Assembly (NCBI RefSeq): GCF_001280845.1
Contig: NZ_LGHP01000001.1
Coordinates: forward strand, 3,250,418-3,314,417
Direction of reading: 5' to 3'
Length of the DNA: 64,000 nucleotides
From: Bacillus sp. FJAT-28004
GTDB lineage: Bacteria; Bacillota; Bacilli; Paenibacillales; Paenibacillaceae
The position numbers were made by a program, and so were the translations under genes. The notes below the pieces were generated by a model that made no database searches, was not told where the DNA came from, and saw only the letters and a program-made list of their open reading frames with translations. Of the stretch, positions 8,527-19,100 are shown one piece after another (positions within the stretch are counted from its first letter, which is position 1; every line of letters begins with the position of its first letter).

Positions 8527-11058
8527 TTATTTGACAAGCTGACCACGCGTAACGCCAAGCTGATTAATGGCCTTCAGGCTGCGCCATACTTGTGTGCCGC
8601 TTATACGGCCATCAAGTGCATCGCGGTATAACGAAAGAACTTCAAGCACCTTCTCCGGCGTTTCTTCTAGAAACTCGACACGGAAGTTGGATACGCCCAT
8701 GCCTACAAAATTGCGAATATACTCGGCACCCGATTGCTCAACAGCATTGTACACGGTATTGCGGCAGCCTTCATCAACACGAACAGGGTGAGCCATTCCG
8801 ATACGATCCTGCAAAGATGCGCGTTTCTCCTCGCAAGGACGACCGCAGTTCGTGAAGTCTGTCCCTTCGCTCATAAAGGTGCAATATACACAATGCTCGG
8901 TATGGAACATTGGCAAATGCTGATGGATAACCACTTCCAACATCGATGTATCCGAGTTTTCGAGCAAATCAACCATCTGCTGAATGTTCAAATCATACGA
9001 TGGTGTAATCAGATCAAGTCCAACGTCCTTGAACAGGTTTACCGCTTTGTGGTTCGCTACATTAAGCGAGAAATCGCCAATCAACTTAGGGAATGGCTTA
9101 TCTGGGTTAGCGGCGCGAGCACGCAGATAGTAATAAAGCGCTCCAGTGTTCCGAATGAGTACTGCATCCGGCTGCAGCTTCAATATATTTGCATGGTAGC
9201 CGTTCTCTCCCGGCATATGAATGCGCGGCGTAGCCAGTGCAATAGGTTTGCCTGCTTCACGGGCAGCTGCTACCGCTGCTGGGAATTGCTTAATAAACTC
9301 GAAATCAGCATATACATAAGAGACATCGGTTTTGACTGCGGCCTGCACCTGTTCCAAGCTGCGGCATAATGCAATCAAATTAGCGTCTTTTCCATTATTC
9401 GGTGCCAAAACATCTTTTCCCGCTACATCCGCCAAAACAGCATCCTTGCTTGAGAACATCGCATTCTTCACATAGACAGGCGGCTTTGGACGCTCACCTG
9501 CAAGCAGTTCAACAGCTTCACGGCGCAGTCTGTTCAGTTCACGGATCGGTACGATCAAATCACCTTGCAGCTCTACTTCCAGCTTCTCAAGCTGATAAAC
9601 AGTGCCGCCTAAACGACCCAACTGATCTTCAAGCAGCGCTGCATCCATCGGACGCTTCTGTGCCTGCTCCAAATCAATCTCTGTAGCGACTTCAACAGTC
9701 GTCCCCTTCTGCACATCCGTCCACCATGTACGCATCGGCTGTCCAAGCGCACCCGTCACTCTAACATGAAGCGGGAATACGCGGTACGGCTTTTCCGTTT
9801 CGAATGAAGCTCTTAGGCGTCTATCAAGCGCCGGATCGTTCGTTTTCCATACACGATCGCCTACATGAACCTTACGCAAATCAACATCATTTCGTCCAGC
9901 TACCAGCTCAATCAGTGTACCTTCCTGCGCCTCGCCCTCGATTTTCATGCCTTGACGGCGAATATCGTAGACGCGTCCGCCCTCTTCCTTCTTCGTTGGG
10001 TCGCCTGCGTCAAACACGATGCCATCGCCGCGCTTAAGCGGCGCATCGATCTTCAGCGTAACTGCATCACGCATAACGCGCTCTACACGGCCGAGGTAGA
10101 CACCACGGCTTTTCGGGAACGTGCCCTCGACGAGCATCTTGTTGTTCGTTCCCGACAGGAAACCATGCGTGAAGCCGCGCGAGAAGCTTTGCTGCAGCTC
10201 ACGCACATCCTCCACCGACGGCTTCGACAAGTCGCCGTCAAAATATTTATCGATCGCGCGCCGATACTTGCTCACGACATTCGCGACATATTCCGGACTT
10301 TTGAGACGTCCTTCAATTTTAAACGATGTTACGCCCGCTTGGATGAGCTCCGGCACAATATCAATCGCCGCCAAATCCTTCGGCGACAGCAAATACGCAA
10401 TGTCTCCCATCGGCTGTACCTCGCCATCGACCATCAAATCATACGGCAGCCGGCAAGCCTGCGCGCATTCGCCGCGATTGGCCGAGCGTCCTCCCCACAT
10501 CTCGGACGTGAGACACTGACCCGAATACGATACGCATAGCGCACCGTGTACGAATACCTCCATTGGAAGCTTCGCTTGCTCGCCAATGGTACGGATTTGC
10601 TTCAAGTTATTTTCACGTCCAAGAACGACCCGCTCAAGACCAAACGGCTTCGTAAACTCTACAGCTTCTGGCGATGTTATGGTCATTTGCGTTGAGCCGT
10701 GAATTGGAAAGTCAGGAGACAGCTCACGAATCAGCTTCACTAGTCCCAAATCCTGTACGATTACCGCGTCCACGCCTGCATCGATACACATTTCGATTAG
10801 CTTCTGCGCGTCCCTCAGCTCATCCTCAAATACGAGAATGTTAAATGTGAGGAAGCCTTTTACTCCGTACGTATGCAAAAACGCCATAATTTCCGGCAGT
10901 TCCTCACTGCGGAAATTGTTCGCGCGTGCGCGTGCATTAAACTTCTCCACACCAAAAAATATCGCATCCGCGCCATTTGCTACTGCCGCTCTCATGCAAT
11001 CCCAATCGCCAGCCGGAGCCAGCAGCTCTATGTCCGATCTAATTATTGTATCTGTCAT
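8527..11058 (-). CDS. U32-family protein (RlhA/TrhP-like hydroxylation enzyme), long form
   Basis: 843 residues. The N-terminal half (about 10-300) is a U32 TIM-barrel-like domain: LLAPAGDWDCMRAAVANGADAIFFG, GFLTFNI, EVFVHGALCVSYSGQCL and a cysteine cluster (C...C..C, RGECAQACRLPYDL) thought to bind an iron-sulfur cluster. A DUF3656-like middle follows, and the C-terminal part repeats U32-like features with another cysteine set (HCVYC...NCGRPC). Known long relatives (E. coli RlhA) hydroxylate 23S rRNA with prephenate; shorter ones modify tRNA. Older annotations say peptidase or collagenase, which is probably wrong. Start: ATG at 11058; a TTG four codons earlier abuts the GAGAGGG ribosome site. 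Stands alone between terminators. Confidence 0.9.
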   Translation of the reverse strand: MTDTIIRSDIELLAPAGDWDCMRAAVANGADAIFFGVEKFNARARANNFRSEELPEIMAFLHTYGVKGFLTFNILVFEDELRDAQKLIEMCIDAGVDAVIVQDLGLVKLIRELSPDFPIHGSTQMTITSPEAVEFTKPFGLERVVLGRENNLKQIRTIGEQAKLPMEVFVHGALCVSYSGQCLTSEMWGGRSANRGECAQACRLPYDLMVDGEVQPMGDIAYLLSPKDLAAIDIVPELIQAGVTSFKIEGRLKSPEYVANVVSKYRRAIDKYFDGDLSKPSVEDVRELQQSFSRGFTHGFLSGTNNKMLVEGTFPKSRGVYLGRVERVMRDAVTLKIDAPLKRGDGIVFDAGDPTKKEEGGRVYDIRRQGMKIEGEAQEGTLIELVAGRNDVDLRKVHVGDRVWKTNDPALDRRLRASFETEKPYRVFPLHVRVTGALGQPMRTWWTDVQKGTTVEVATEIDLEQAQKRPMDAALLEDQLGRLGGTVYQLEKLEVELQGDLIVPIRELNRLRREAVELLAGERPKPPVYVKNAMFSSKDAVLADVAGKDVLAPNNGKDANLIALCRSLEQVQAAVKTDVSYVYADFEFIKQFPAAVAAAREAGKPIALATPRIHMPGENGYHANILKLQPDAVLIRNTGALYYYLRARAANPDKPFPKLIGDFSLNVANHKAVNLFKDVGLDLITPSYDLNIQQMVDLLENSDTSMLEVVIHQHLPMFHTEHCVYCTFMSEGTDFTNCGRPCEEKRASLQDRIGMAHPVRVDEGCRNTVYNAVEQSGAEYIRNFVGMGVSNFRVEFLEETPEKVLEVLSLYRDALDGRISGTQVWRSLKAINQLGVTRGQLVK

Positions 11059-11172
11059 TTTAACTATCAATCCCTCTCATTCTTGAAACCTGCTTCTACT
11101 ATCTTAACAAACCACGAACATCTATACCACTACACAATACTGGCATCAGCGCCAGCAGCCGAATTCAGGCGA

Positions 11173-11210
11173 CAAAAAGACCGATCCCCCGAATAAGGGA
11201 ACCGGTCTTT
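11173..11210 (-). terminator. terminator of the 11.2-13.2 kb gene
   Basis: AAAGACCGGTTCCCT/GGGGGATCGGTCTTT stem with T tract at 11178-11174 (minus direction), 16 bases after the stop codon. A classic intrinsic terminator. Confidence 0.88.
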
Positions 11211-11225
11211 CAATTACAAATTCAA

Positions 11226-13151
11226 TTAATTAAAACGAATGGATTGCACCACGTCATTAATGATTTTGAGATTGCTGTCGGTAGCACGATTATCGTAATA
11301 GTTAAAATTAAATACCAAACTACCCTGTGCAGAATCAAAAATATAAAACTCTTCTGTATAAGGCATGTTTTCTTTTGGCTTGGATGAATGAATAACTAGA
11401 TGTTGTGCTGTTTTCCCATTGATCGTCGCCGTGTTCGATTGCTTCGTAGTGCTTCCCTGTGCGATACCTTCTGGCGAAGTCACATACTTCGAAAGTGAAT
11501 TTACAACGGAAGCAGCTGGCTCACTCATCTCGAAAACATTAAAAGCGCCCGCACTGAAGGAATAAAGGACTTCATCCTCATTAAAGTTATTTTGCTCACC
11601 AGTCCAATAAGTAGGTATCTCAATGGAATATCCATAGGTAGAGCTGCGCTTGGTTGTTTTTATGCTGCGATCAACCAAATCATCATTTTCCTCGACATTG
11701 CCAAAGTTTTTCTCAATAAAAGCTGTGTCAATATCAACCGATGCTATAATCTGATTGTAAACCTTTTTACTCTTCTCACTATTGGAAGAAGGGTACATAT
11801 AGCTTAACGTGTAATGATATTTTCCAGATATGAAAGCAGTCTCGTGATAGGTATACCAAATATTATTAAAGAACGAAAGTTCATAACTGAGCGTTATTGC
11901 CTTGCCATCCTGCAAGGTTATCGGCGTGGTTGCGAAATTGCGAAGACTAGAGCTAACATAATCCTCACGAATTCTTGCTTCCCTGCGGGATGCCCAATTT
12001 TCAAGGGTTACTCCTTCTAATGCTGATGAAAACGAAAAATATAAAGAATCCGTATCATTATCATACCAAGGCGTCGCGCTCTCGAAGTCTTGGTACCAAT
12101 CAGTTGGAAGCTTAACCGTTAACCCGTAATCCTCATCTTTAAAGGTGATCACGCCATTTTTAACCTTCGTAACGTCCTTCAACGCTTTATCTGCTTCATT
12201 AAAGGAAGGAGCAAAGCTATTTAAAAACGCATCATAGCTATTCAAAACGGACTTATTCGCACCCTTTGCGCCTACAATAACAATGTAATATTTATCGTCT
12301 TTTTGAATACCGCGATACTCGTAGTTCATTTTTGATTGTTTTGCGTAGCTTACAACCTTCTCGAAAGTTAAACCGCCCACTGTAATTGTACGTTTGTCTA
12401 CTGTAATCTCATCTTGATCATAATAGGAAATCATAAGCTCTCTCTGCTCTTCGCTCGACAGCTTGTCATCACCAACACGTTCAGTAATCACATTTACTTG
12501 CGCAGCAACCTTGGAATCATCGGCTGTATCTGCCCAAGTTATAAATTCGCCGTTATCGCTTTGATCCACTTGTATCAAACCTGCTGGATAATTTAATGAC
12601 CATCCATGGTAGCTGTCACCGATTTTAGTTTTACCAAAGTCGGAATCAATGGAAGTGCCGCCGGTACCTGATGATTGTGCACGAACGCCAACAATAACCG
12701 TTTCTTTCGTAGCATTGTCTGCCGTAATTTTCGCGCCAAAAGCTTCTACAATCACGCGCAGAGGTACCATGGTTGAGCCTTTAACAGCCACTGGAGCGAC
12801 AGCTACTGTTTTGGCTGCACCATTCACTTTCACCGTTTTGCTTCCAAAAGTTAAAACGACCTTGCGGTCATTGTAAGTAAGTGTGATGACATTGCCGTTT
12901 TCCAATTTAAGTCCCGCTCCAAAAGCATTTGTAATAACTTTTAGCGGAACCATCGTTGTTCCATTGCTTACAAAGGGAGCCTCTACCGTAGATGCTTTCC
13001 CATTAATTTTGACGGTTTTGCTGCCCGCCTTCAAGCGAACTTCAACCTTATTGTCGGTCTCTGCAGCGAATGCGGCTATTGGCAGCATCGCTATGACAAG
13101 CAAAACCGGCAAAAGCATCGTTAGCATTCTTTTATACATATTTAATTTCAT
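11226..13151 (-). CDS. secreted protein with two copper amine oxidase N-terminal-like repeats
   Basis: 641 residues with a clear signal peptide (basic MYKRM, hydrophobic core, AFA-AE cleavage near residue 30). Two tandem repeats of the Cu_amine_oxidN1 (stalk) type follow at about 37-92 and 95-152, each with KTVKVNG...STMVPLRVI..AFGAK. The rest (about 165-641) contains at least three similar beta-rich segments of about 140 residues marked by FGxxxxGDSYHGWSLNYPAGLIQ, EDYGLTVKLPTDWYQDFES and STYGYSIEIPTYWTGEQ, resembling PsbP-like lipoprotein folds. No catalytic motif seen. The repeats are common in Paenibacillus surface proteins and are probably wall or substrate binding. The HtrA-like protease next door carries a related short domain. 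Confidence 0.85.
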   Translation of the reverse strand: MKLNMYKRMLTMLLPVLLVIAMLPIAAFAAETDNKVEVRLKAGSKTVKINGKASTVEAPFVSNGTTMVPLKVITNAFGAGLKLENGNVITLTYNDRKVVLTFGSKTVKVNGAAKTVAVAPVAVKGSTMVPLRVIVEAFGAKITADNATKETVIVGVRAQSSGTGGTSIDSDFGKTKIGDSYHGWSLNYPAGLIQVDQSDNGEFITWADTADDSKVAAQVNVITERVGDDKLSSEEQRELMISYYDQDEITVDKRTITVGGLTFEKVVSYAKQSKMNYEYRGIQKDDKYYIVIVGAKGANKSVLNSYDAFLNSFAPSFNEADKALKDVTKVKNGVITFKDEDYGLTVKLPTDWYQDFESATPWYDNDTDSLYFSFSSALEGVTLENWASRREARIREDYVSSSLRNFATTPITLQDGKAITLSYELSFFNNIWYTYHETAFISGKYHYTLSYMYPSSNSEKSKKVYNQIIASVDIDTAFIEKNFGNVEENDDLVDRSIKTTKRSSTYGYSIEIPTYWTGEQNNFNEDEVLYSFSAGAFNVFEMSEPAASVVNSLSKYVTSPEGIAQGSTTKQSNTATINGKTAQHLVIHSSKPKENMPYTEEFYIFDSAQGSLVFNFNYYDNRATDSNLKIINDVVQSIRFN

Positions 13152-13208
13152 ATCCTATATCCCCTTATTATTTGATGATAGCTTTGTTCTTAATCTTAAC
13201 TCTGCTGC

Positions 13209-14324
13209 TTAACCTTCAACTAACGTCAGCTTGCGTGTAACGAGGTCTCCATCGATCTGCAGCATAACCTCGACCTGCTGACCAGGCAAATAGCTTTTTA
13301 GCAGCTCATTAAGCTCTACGATCGTTGACACTTGCTTGCCTGCAACCTTATAAAGCAAATCACCGTCTTGAATGCCTGCTTTTTTGGCTGCTGCTGACGT
13401 CACGGATTTGACCGTTAACGGATCAGAGGTCGGGATTCCGATGATCGCTGACCAGCTTTCCTCAAGTCTGAGACCTAGCGAGGCGCGTTTCACATGTCCG
13501 TATTTGAAAAAATGATTCGTTACGTATTGCACCGTATCAGCAGGGATGGAGAATCCGAGATTATCAATTCCTACCTCTACAAATTTTAATGAATTAATGC
13601 CGATGACCTCGCCCTTCATATTAACAAGCGGTCCACCGCTGTTGCCTGGATTTATCGATGCATCCGTTTGGAGCAAGTTGTATGCTGAAGAAACACTTCG
13701 ATTCATGCCGCTAAGGATACCGCTAGTTGCTGTATTGCGAAGCGAGAACGATACAGGTGTGCCAATGGCTACAACCGTCTCGCCTACTTGAACCTTAAGC
13801 GGTGACGGGGCTAGCTTCGCGATCGGGAGCTTCGTTGCCTTAATCTTCACTAATGCGAGATCACTCGCCTCATCATGATGCGTGCGTTCTGCATCATATT
13901 TCTTGCCGTCTGCTGTAACGACAACCAGATTGGTCATATCCTCAACAACATGCGCATTCGTCACGATCCAGCCATCTGCGCGAATAATAACACCGGTTCC
14001 ATGCGCCAACGCATACCTAGGATCTGCCGAACCTATATCCTTTGGCTTGCCGAGAATCGCGACGACGGAAGGCGATACCTTCTTCACGACTGATGGAATG
14101 TCTACTGGTGTATACACATACGTGTTTGTCTTGGAATCAAACGTACCGGTTCCGCCAAGCGCGTTCGTTAATGAGCTTGCTTTGACATAAACCTCGCCAT
14201 TAATCTTGGCAGCATTCATCGTATGTGTAGCCGTGTTGCCTGCACCAGCACCCCATACCGTTCCTGCTGCAACAATCGCTCCTAATACTATGAAGCCGCA
14301 GATACGTAGCAAGCTGCTTTTCAT
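13209..14324 (-). CDS. HtrA/DegP-type serine protease with PDZ domain
   Basis: 371-residue membrane-anchored S1C protease for envelope protein quality control. One N-terminal membrane span (about 7-27), a short copper-amine-oxidase-N-like region (INGEVYVKASSLTNALGG, about 42-75), a trypsin-like domain with the triad His (VTNAHVV), Asp (SDLALVKI) and Ser (NPGNSGGPL), then a C-terminal PDZ domain (about 285-365, KKAGIQDGDLLYKVAG). ATG at 14324 is preceded by GGGAGAG at proper spacing; the upstream ATG at 14351 has none. The fused N-terminal domain is not in classical HtrA. Promoter candidate at 14409-14437. Confidence 0.93.
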   Translation of the reverse strand: MKSSLLRICGFIVLGAIVAAGTVWGAGAGNTATHTMNAAKINGEVYVKASSLTNALGGTGTFDSKTNTYVYTPVDIPSVVKKVSPSVVAILGKPKDIGSADPRYALAHGTGVIIRADGWIVTNAHVVEDMTNLVVVTADGKKYDAERTHHDEASDLALVKIKATKLPIAKLAPSPLKVQVGETVVAIGTPVSFSLRNTATSGILSGMNRSVSSAYNLLQTDASINPGNSGGPLVNMKGEVIGINSLKFVEVGIDNLGFSIPADTVQYVTNHFFKYGHVKRASLGLRLEESWSAIIGIPTSDPLTVKSVTSAAAKKAGIQDGDLLYKVAGKQVSTIVELNELLKSYLPGQQVEVMLQIDGDLVTRKLTLVEG

Positions 14325-14408
14325 GAAGCCACTCTCCCAATTTTTCTTCATGCAGACGATTCTCTTAGACTAGCATTTATCCTGCATGAAATATTATCAA
14401 TCCGTTGT

Positions 14409-14437
14409 AATATAGCATAATTTACCATATATAACAA
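14409..14437 (-). promoter_or_regulatory. candidate promoter of the HtrA-like gene
   Basis: Minus strand TTGTTA (14437-14432), 17-base spacer, TATATT (14414-14409), 85 bases before the start codon. Rest of the divergent 14325-14632 region shows only the plus-strand promoter described separately. Confidence 0.5.
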
Positions 14438-14569
14438 TGAAAATCGATAGCTTTGATCTCCTAAAAAAATACTATATCCCGATCTAGATTCACATACCGC
14501 GCTTGTTTTGTTTAGTTATTATGCGATTTTGTCAAATATGATTTCGGTTATGTGTTCTGATAATAGAAG

Positions 14570-14578
14570 TGTTATACT
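14570..14578 (+). promoter_or_regulatory. extended -10 promoter of the sugar isomerase-like gene
   Basis: TGTTATACT is an extended -10 element (TGn plus TATACT). The -35 region 16-17 bases upstream is weak, which fits an extended -10 promoter. It lies 55 bases before the start codon. Confidence 0.5.
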
Positions 14579-14632
14579 AGACGGGACTACTAAATCAATC
14601 CATATTGATGGATTCGGGAGGTAAATGAACAA

Positions 14633-15601
14633 ATGAAATTAGGAGTATTTAGCGTACTTTTTGCACAAAAGCCGTTCGAGGAAGCGCTCGACTACATCGC
14701 ATCCAAAGGGCTTGATGCCATCGAAATCGGAACTGGCGGATATCCAGGCAACGCCCACTGTGACCTAGATGGCTTGCTTTCGGATGAGGGTAAACTGAAA
14801 GCGTTTAAACAAGCGATAGAATCACGTGGTTTGATGATCAGCGCACTTAGCTGTCACGGTAACCCATTGCACCCTCAGAAAGCGATTTCGTCGGAGCATG
14901 ATTCGGTTATTCGTAAAACGATCGAGCTTGCTAACCGTCTTGAAGTTTCCGTTGTAAATACATTCTCTGGCTGCCCTGGCGATCATGAGGATGCGAAATA
15001 TCCGAACTGGCCTGTTGCTCCTTGGCCAAATGATTTCCAAGAAATTTTGAACTGGCAATGGGAAGCAAAAGTTATTCCATATTGGTCTGAGATCGGCAAG
15101 CTTGCTACAGCTAGCGGCGTGAAAATGGGCCTTGAGCTTCATGGCGGTTTCTCCGTTCACAGCCCGGCTACTATGCTTCGCCTTCGCGAAGCGGCTGGTA
15201 ATGCCATCGGCGCTAACCTTGATCCAAGCCACATGTGGTGGCAAGGAATTGATCCTGTTCAAGCGGTACATATCCTTGGACGTGCTGGAGCTATCCATCA
15301 CTTCCATGCTAAGGATACGACGATTGATCCGATTAACGTCAATCATCATGGTGTTACGGACATGCAATCGTATGCCCTCATGCTTGACCGTGCTTGGCAG
15401 TTCCGTACGGTTGGTTATGGTCATGACCTCAAAACATGGGCAGACATCCTAAGTGCGCTTCGTCTAGTCGGCTATGACTATGTTGTGAGCATTGAGCATG
15501 AAGACGGATTAATGTCCGTTGATGAAGGTTTCACGAAGGCTGTTCAAAATCTTCAACAAATTCTTATCCGCGAGCCGCTTGGCGAGATGTGGTGGGTTTA
15601 A
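14633..15601 (+). CDS. sugar phosphate isomerase/epimerase family protein
   Basis: 322 residues of the xylose-isomerase-like TIM barrel (AP endonuclease 2) superfamily. Seen: LGVFSVLFAQKPFEEALDYI at the start, AIEIGTGGYPG, ALSCHGNPLHP, GLELHGGFSVHSPATMLRL, IGANLDPSHMWWQGIDP and HFHAKDT, giving the Glu, His and Asp ligands expected for a divalent metal site. Substrate unknown; relatives include inosose dehydratase and hexulose epimerases. GGGAGGT lies 9 bases before the ATG. One of only two plus-strand genes; monocistronic with a strong terminator. Confidence 0.88.
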   Translation: MKLGVFSVLFAQKPFEEALDYIASKGLDAIEIGTGGYPGNAHCDLDGLLSDEGKLKAFKQAIESRGLMISALSCHGNPLHPQKAISSEHDSVIRKTIELANRLEVSVVNTFSGCPGDHEDAKYPNWPVAPWPNDFQEILNWQWEAKVIPYWSEIGKLATASGVKMGLELHGGFSVHSPATMLRLREAAGNAIGANLDPSHMWWQGIDPVQAVHILGRAGAIHHFHAKDTTIDPINVNHHGVTDMQSYALMLDRAWQFRTVGYGHDLKTWADILSALRLVGYDYVVSIEHEDGLMSVDEGFTKAVQNLQQILIREPLGEMWWV

Positions 15602-15616
15602 CGCTTATAAATATAG

Positions 15617-15652
15617 AAAAAGGTCTGCCGGACTTGTCCGGCAGACCTTTTT
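15617..15652. terminator. bidirectional terminator
   Basis: Near-perfect stem AAAAAGGTCTGCCGGAC / GTCCGGCAGACCTTTTT, with A tracts before and T tracts after, so it can serve both the plus-strand isomerase gene and the converging small membrane protein gene. Confidence 0.93.
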
Positions 15653-15664
15653 CTATGTATGCTG

Positions 15665-15880
15665 TTATGCCATCCAAACTTTTGTGATCATAATGTAATC
15701 AATCAACAAAAACAATGCGAGTGAAACTGTCGTAAAACCGATCGCAAAAATGTTCTTCTTCGGACGAGCGTTCAGTAGTCGAACCAGACCGATTGCGATC
15801 AATACGGTAAAGGCCAACATAAACCAATCGAAAGTACCAATTTTACTTGCGGTTTGAGCTGCTGCTTCTGCCAAAAACAT
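15665..15880 (-). CDS. small membrane protein (DUF2759-like)
   Basis: 71 residues with two predicted membrane segments (about 17-34, WFMLAFTVLIAIGLVRLL, and about 44-66, IFAIGFTTVSLALFLLIDYIMI) joined by a basic loop (NARPKKN). The start ATG at 15880 has AGGAGG seven bases upstream; the frame extends further but without conserved sequence. Layout resembles the DUF2759/YqgW family of tiny Bacillales membrane proteins, function unknown. The family link is from memory, not a search. Confidence 0.75.
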   Translation of the reverse strand: MFLAEAAAQTASKIGTFDWFMLAFTVLIAIGLVRLLNARPKKNIFAIGFTTVSLALFLLIDYIMITKVWMA

Positions 15881-16132
15881 GAAGGGACCTCCTTTTTTTC
15901 GCACGTAACCTATTTTACTATATGTTAGCTTTTTGTGGCTCAAGGCGCAAGTCCGAATCTTCATTCGTAACAACTTTGTCACGATTTCCTAAAAAAGAAT
16001 GAATCTTTAGCTTAGAAACGGCTTTTCACTAATAAGCCCTCCACTATAAATTGTCCATCTCTACCAAGATCTATAACCGCATTTTGGCGATGATGAATGA
16101 TCATGCACTCCTAATGAAATAATAAAATAACT
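15881..16132. other. intergenic region between small membrane protein and SLH gene
   Basis: No gene seen. A TATAGT-like -10 near 15920 (minus) may belong to the small membrane protein promoter, but no good -35 is at the right distance. Confidence 0.3.
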
Positions 16133-16172
16133 AAAAAAGGAATCGGGAAGCCCAGCACTCTTCCCGATTCCT
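16133..16172 (-). terminator. terminator of the SLH beta-helix gene
   Basis: Perfect 13-base stem AGGAATCGGGAAG / CTTCCCGATTCCT with a nine-base loop and a TTTTTT tract in the minus direction, immediately after the stop. Confidence 0.92.
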
Positions 16173-16178
16173 AAAAAG

Positions 16179-19100
16179 CTATTTGCTATTCAGCAATGCT
16201 AAAATCAAAGTCACCGCTTCTGCTCTTGTTGCATTATCCGCAGGAGCGAATATACCGCCTTCTCTGCCTTGAATTAGACTCGCTTTAAATGCTGCTGCCA
16301 CATAAGGTTTTGCCCAATTCGGGATTTGATCAGCATCTTTAAACGATAGCTCGGCATTGCTCTCTAGAGGCAGCTTCTTCGCACGGACGATCATAGCTGC
16401 AACCTCTACGCGCGTAATCGCTTGCGCCGGACGGTACGTATTATCCTCGAAGCCGCTAGCGATTCCCGCATTCACCACACTCGCAATATAAGGTCTTGCC
16501 CATGCAGGAATCATGTCGATGTCTGCAAAATCAGCGTCACCTTTCTCTTCCAGATGCAGCGCTCTTGCCAGCATCGCAGCAAACTCTCCGCGCGTTACAC
16601 TTGCATTTGGACGGAAGGAATTGTCTGTATAACCATTAATGAATTTAAGCTTAATCGCTTGCTGAATGGCTTCTTTTGCCCAGTGTCCATCAATGTCAGT
16701 TAGAACAATATCAGGCGTCGGCTTCTCAGGATCTTTTCCACCTGGATTCACCGGATCAGGATTTGTTGTGCCTCCTCCAGGTGATGAAGTATCCGCATTC
16801 GTCTTGACGACAATACTTGGACCATTCTCACTCCATTTGCCGCCAACGTTGCTCGCTTCTATTTTGAACGTATAAGATGTATCTGCAGTCAGTCCGCTAA
16901 CTTGATAGGTGTATACACTGCCGGCTATGCTCGCCTGCTTCACGCCATCCTTGTAAATGGCATATTCTGTAATGCCAGGCGCATCGACAGCTGGTGTCCA
17001 GTTTAAGGTTACTCCCGTCTGAGTCACATTCGAAGCGGTCATTACTGCGTTTTCCCACGCTGGCGCTTCAGGCTCTGGTTGTTTTACGTGAAGAGTTAAC
17101 GCTTTGGTCGGCAATGAAATTAATTCTCCAGTCGAAGAATATTTAATATTGTCGAATGCAAATGTACGTCCATTTGCACTGTCCCATAAGTAACCGAGTA
17201 CGATTCTGTCGAAGCTTGCAATCGCTGTCGTTGTTTTCACCAATTGCCCATCGATATACATCTTTAAGTCTGTTCCTGATGTGTAATCCCACTTCAGTTC
17301 ATGCCATCCGACGCTTCGTTTAACCGGAGTTGCCTCCCATGCGGTTGAAGATGCGCTTGCCCTTACCGAATAATAATCCAGCGACCCATAGGTGCCGCCG
17401 TCATACAATAAGCCCATGCCTGCCAGCAGGCTGCTTCTTGCGTTGCCGACATGCGCGACAACCCGCGTTTTTGAGCTTTCAGAGCCGTCATCATAAAGCA
17501 TCATCGATACGACGCCCTGCTGCTTGCCACCAAACACTTTTTGAATGGCATTGCTGCCATTTCCAACAACATATAGCGCACTTTGACCGCCATGATAAGC
17601 AACTTTATCCGAAATGCTGCCCGTCGTAATACTCGTGCCCGTCTCCGGCATGAAGTCATTCCAGCCGTTCTCGAAGCTCTCCGAGTAGATCAAGTCCTTG
17701 TATTCCTGCACCTTCGCAGAAACCTCAACCTCGGTGACACCTGTTAGATCGCCGATCACTTCAAGCTTGCCAGTCAACGAATCTACAACAACATTCTCAT
17801 GATTCGTTACATACTCCACTTGATGATAATCCGCATATTCGATCGTATTTTGATCCTCCGTTACGCCGTCAATTCTTAACTGCAGCGTAGTCTTCTCGTC
17901 CGATAGCTCCGTTTCGTTCGAAGCAACAAGGTAAGATACGACCTTTGAAGGCGCATGAACAATGACGCGAGCTTCAGCTTTTACATTTGGATTAATGGTG
18001 CTTTCAGCCGTAATGATCGTTTCGCCCTCAAGCAGAGGTGATACAAAGCCTTGCGAATTAATTGCGGCCACTGCAGGATTACTGCTCGACCATTTGATTC
18101 CTTTAAACCATGCGTTGTCAGGCCCGACTGAAGCTGTCATCTTCTCGCCTCTATGCCTCGCATGAAGCTCCAGCACAGGCTTGTCAAAAACAATGGTTTG
18201 CGGCATAACCTCTGGTGCCTGCTCACTTGGTGCATCGCCCGAATATTCATGCGCTCCGATATCCACTTTAGCAGCAGGCGTGATCAGATTATTAAAGAAG
18301 TCTTTCGTTGCAGGCGTCCATACCGATGGCGTCAAGGCCGTCATATCCGTTCCTGCATCGATTGCCGGCGAGCCTGGCAGTAATTTGTATCCGTTCAATT
18401 TCTCTACATCGAATGTGCTTTGGCTTGCATTAATGATTTCTTTTGGCTCTTCACCCGCTCTTGCGAATTGCGGACTCGCGAACAGATTTTGTTCCAATGA
18501 TAGTCCAGTCAGCTTCAAGTCCAAGTACCCGCTTCCCGGATAAAAGATATTATTTTTTACTTCGCCGCCAGCAAAGCGGTCTTGTCCAATTGGTGTATTG
18601 GCTTTGGAGTAAAAAATATTATTATACATCCGCAAGTATTTTCCAGGATCGCTGATCAGCTTCGTCTGCACTTGCGCATCCGTAAAGAAAGTATTGTTAT
18701 GAATTAGCGGAGCATCGCCGAGTGTAGTGGGCAGATAATGGAATAGATATCGCCCATCTCCATCATTCACACTAATATTATAGCGAACGAGCGAGTTTGT
18801 AGATCCGCTCATAAATAAAATGAATCCACCACGGTTGCTGTGGCTGTAGTTATATTGATAGAGAGTCCCTTCGCTAAACATATCCACGTCAAAGGCTTGT
18901 CCATCGTTATAGCCATAAATACCGCCATACACCTCATTGTATTGAATGGTCATATCCTTGACGCCGATAACCCACAGACCGGCATAATTGACGTTGCCTA
19001 CATTTTTCGCAGAATGTCTGACGACCGTATTGTATTCCATTCTGCCGTTGCTGCCCACATTGCTCATGACGAAACCGTCACCCTGCACATCGGCAACATA

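Noticed and set aside
8734..10539. Long plus-strand open frames opposite the U32 gene
   Set aside because: Antisense shadows; no ribosome sites and no recognisable domains.
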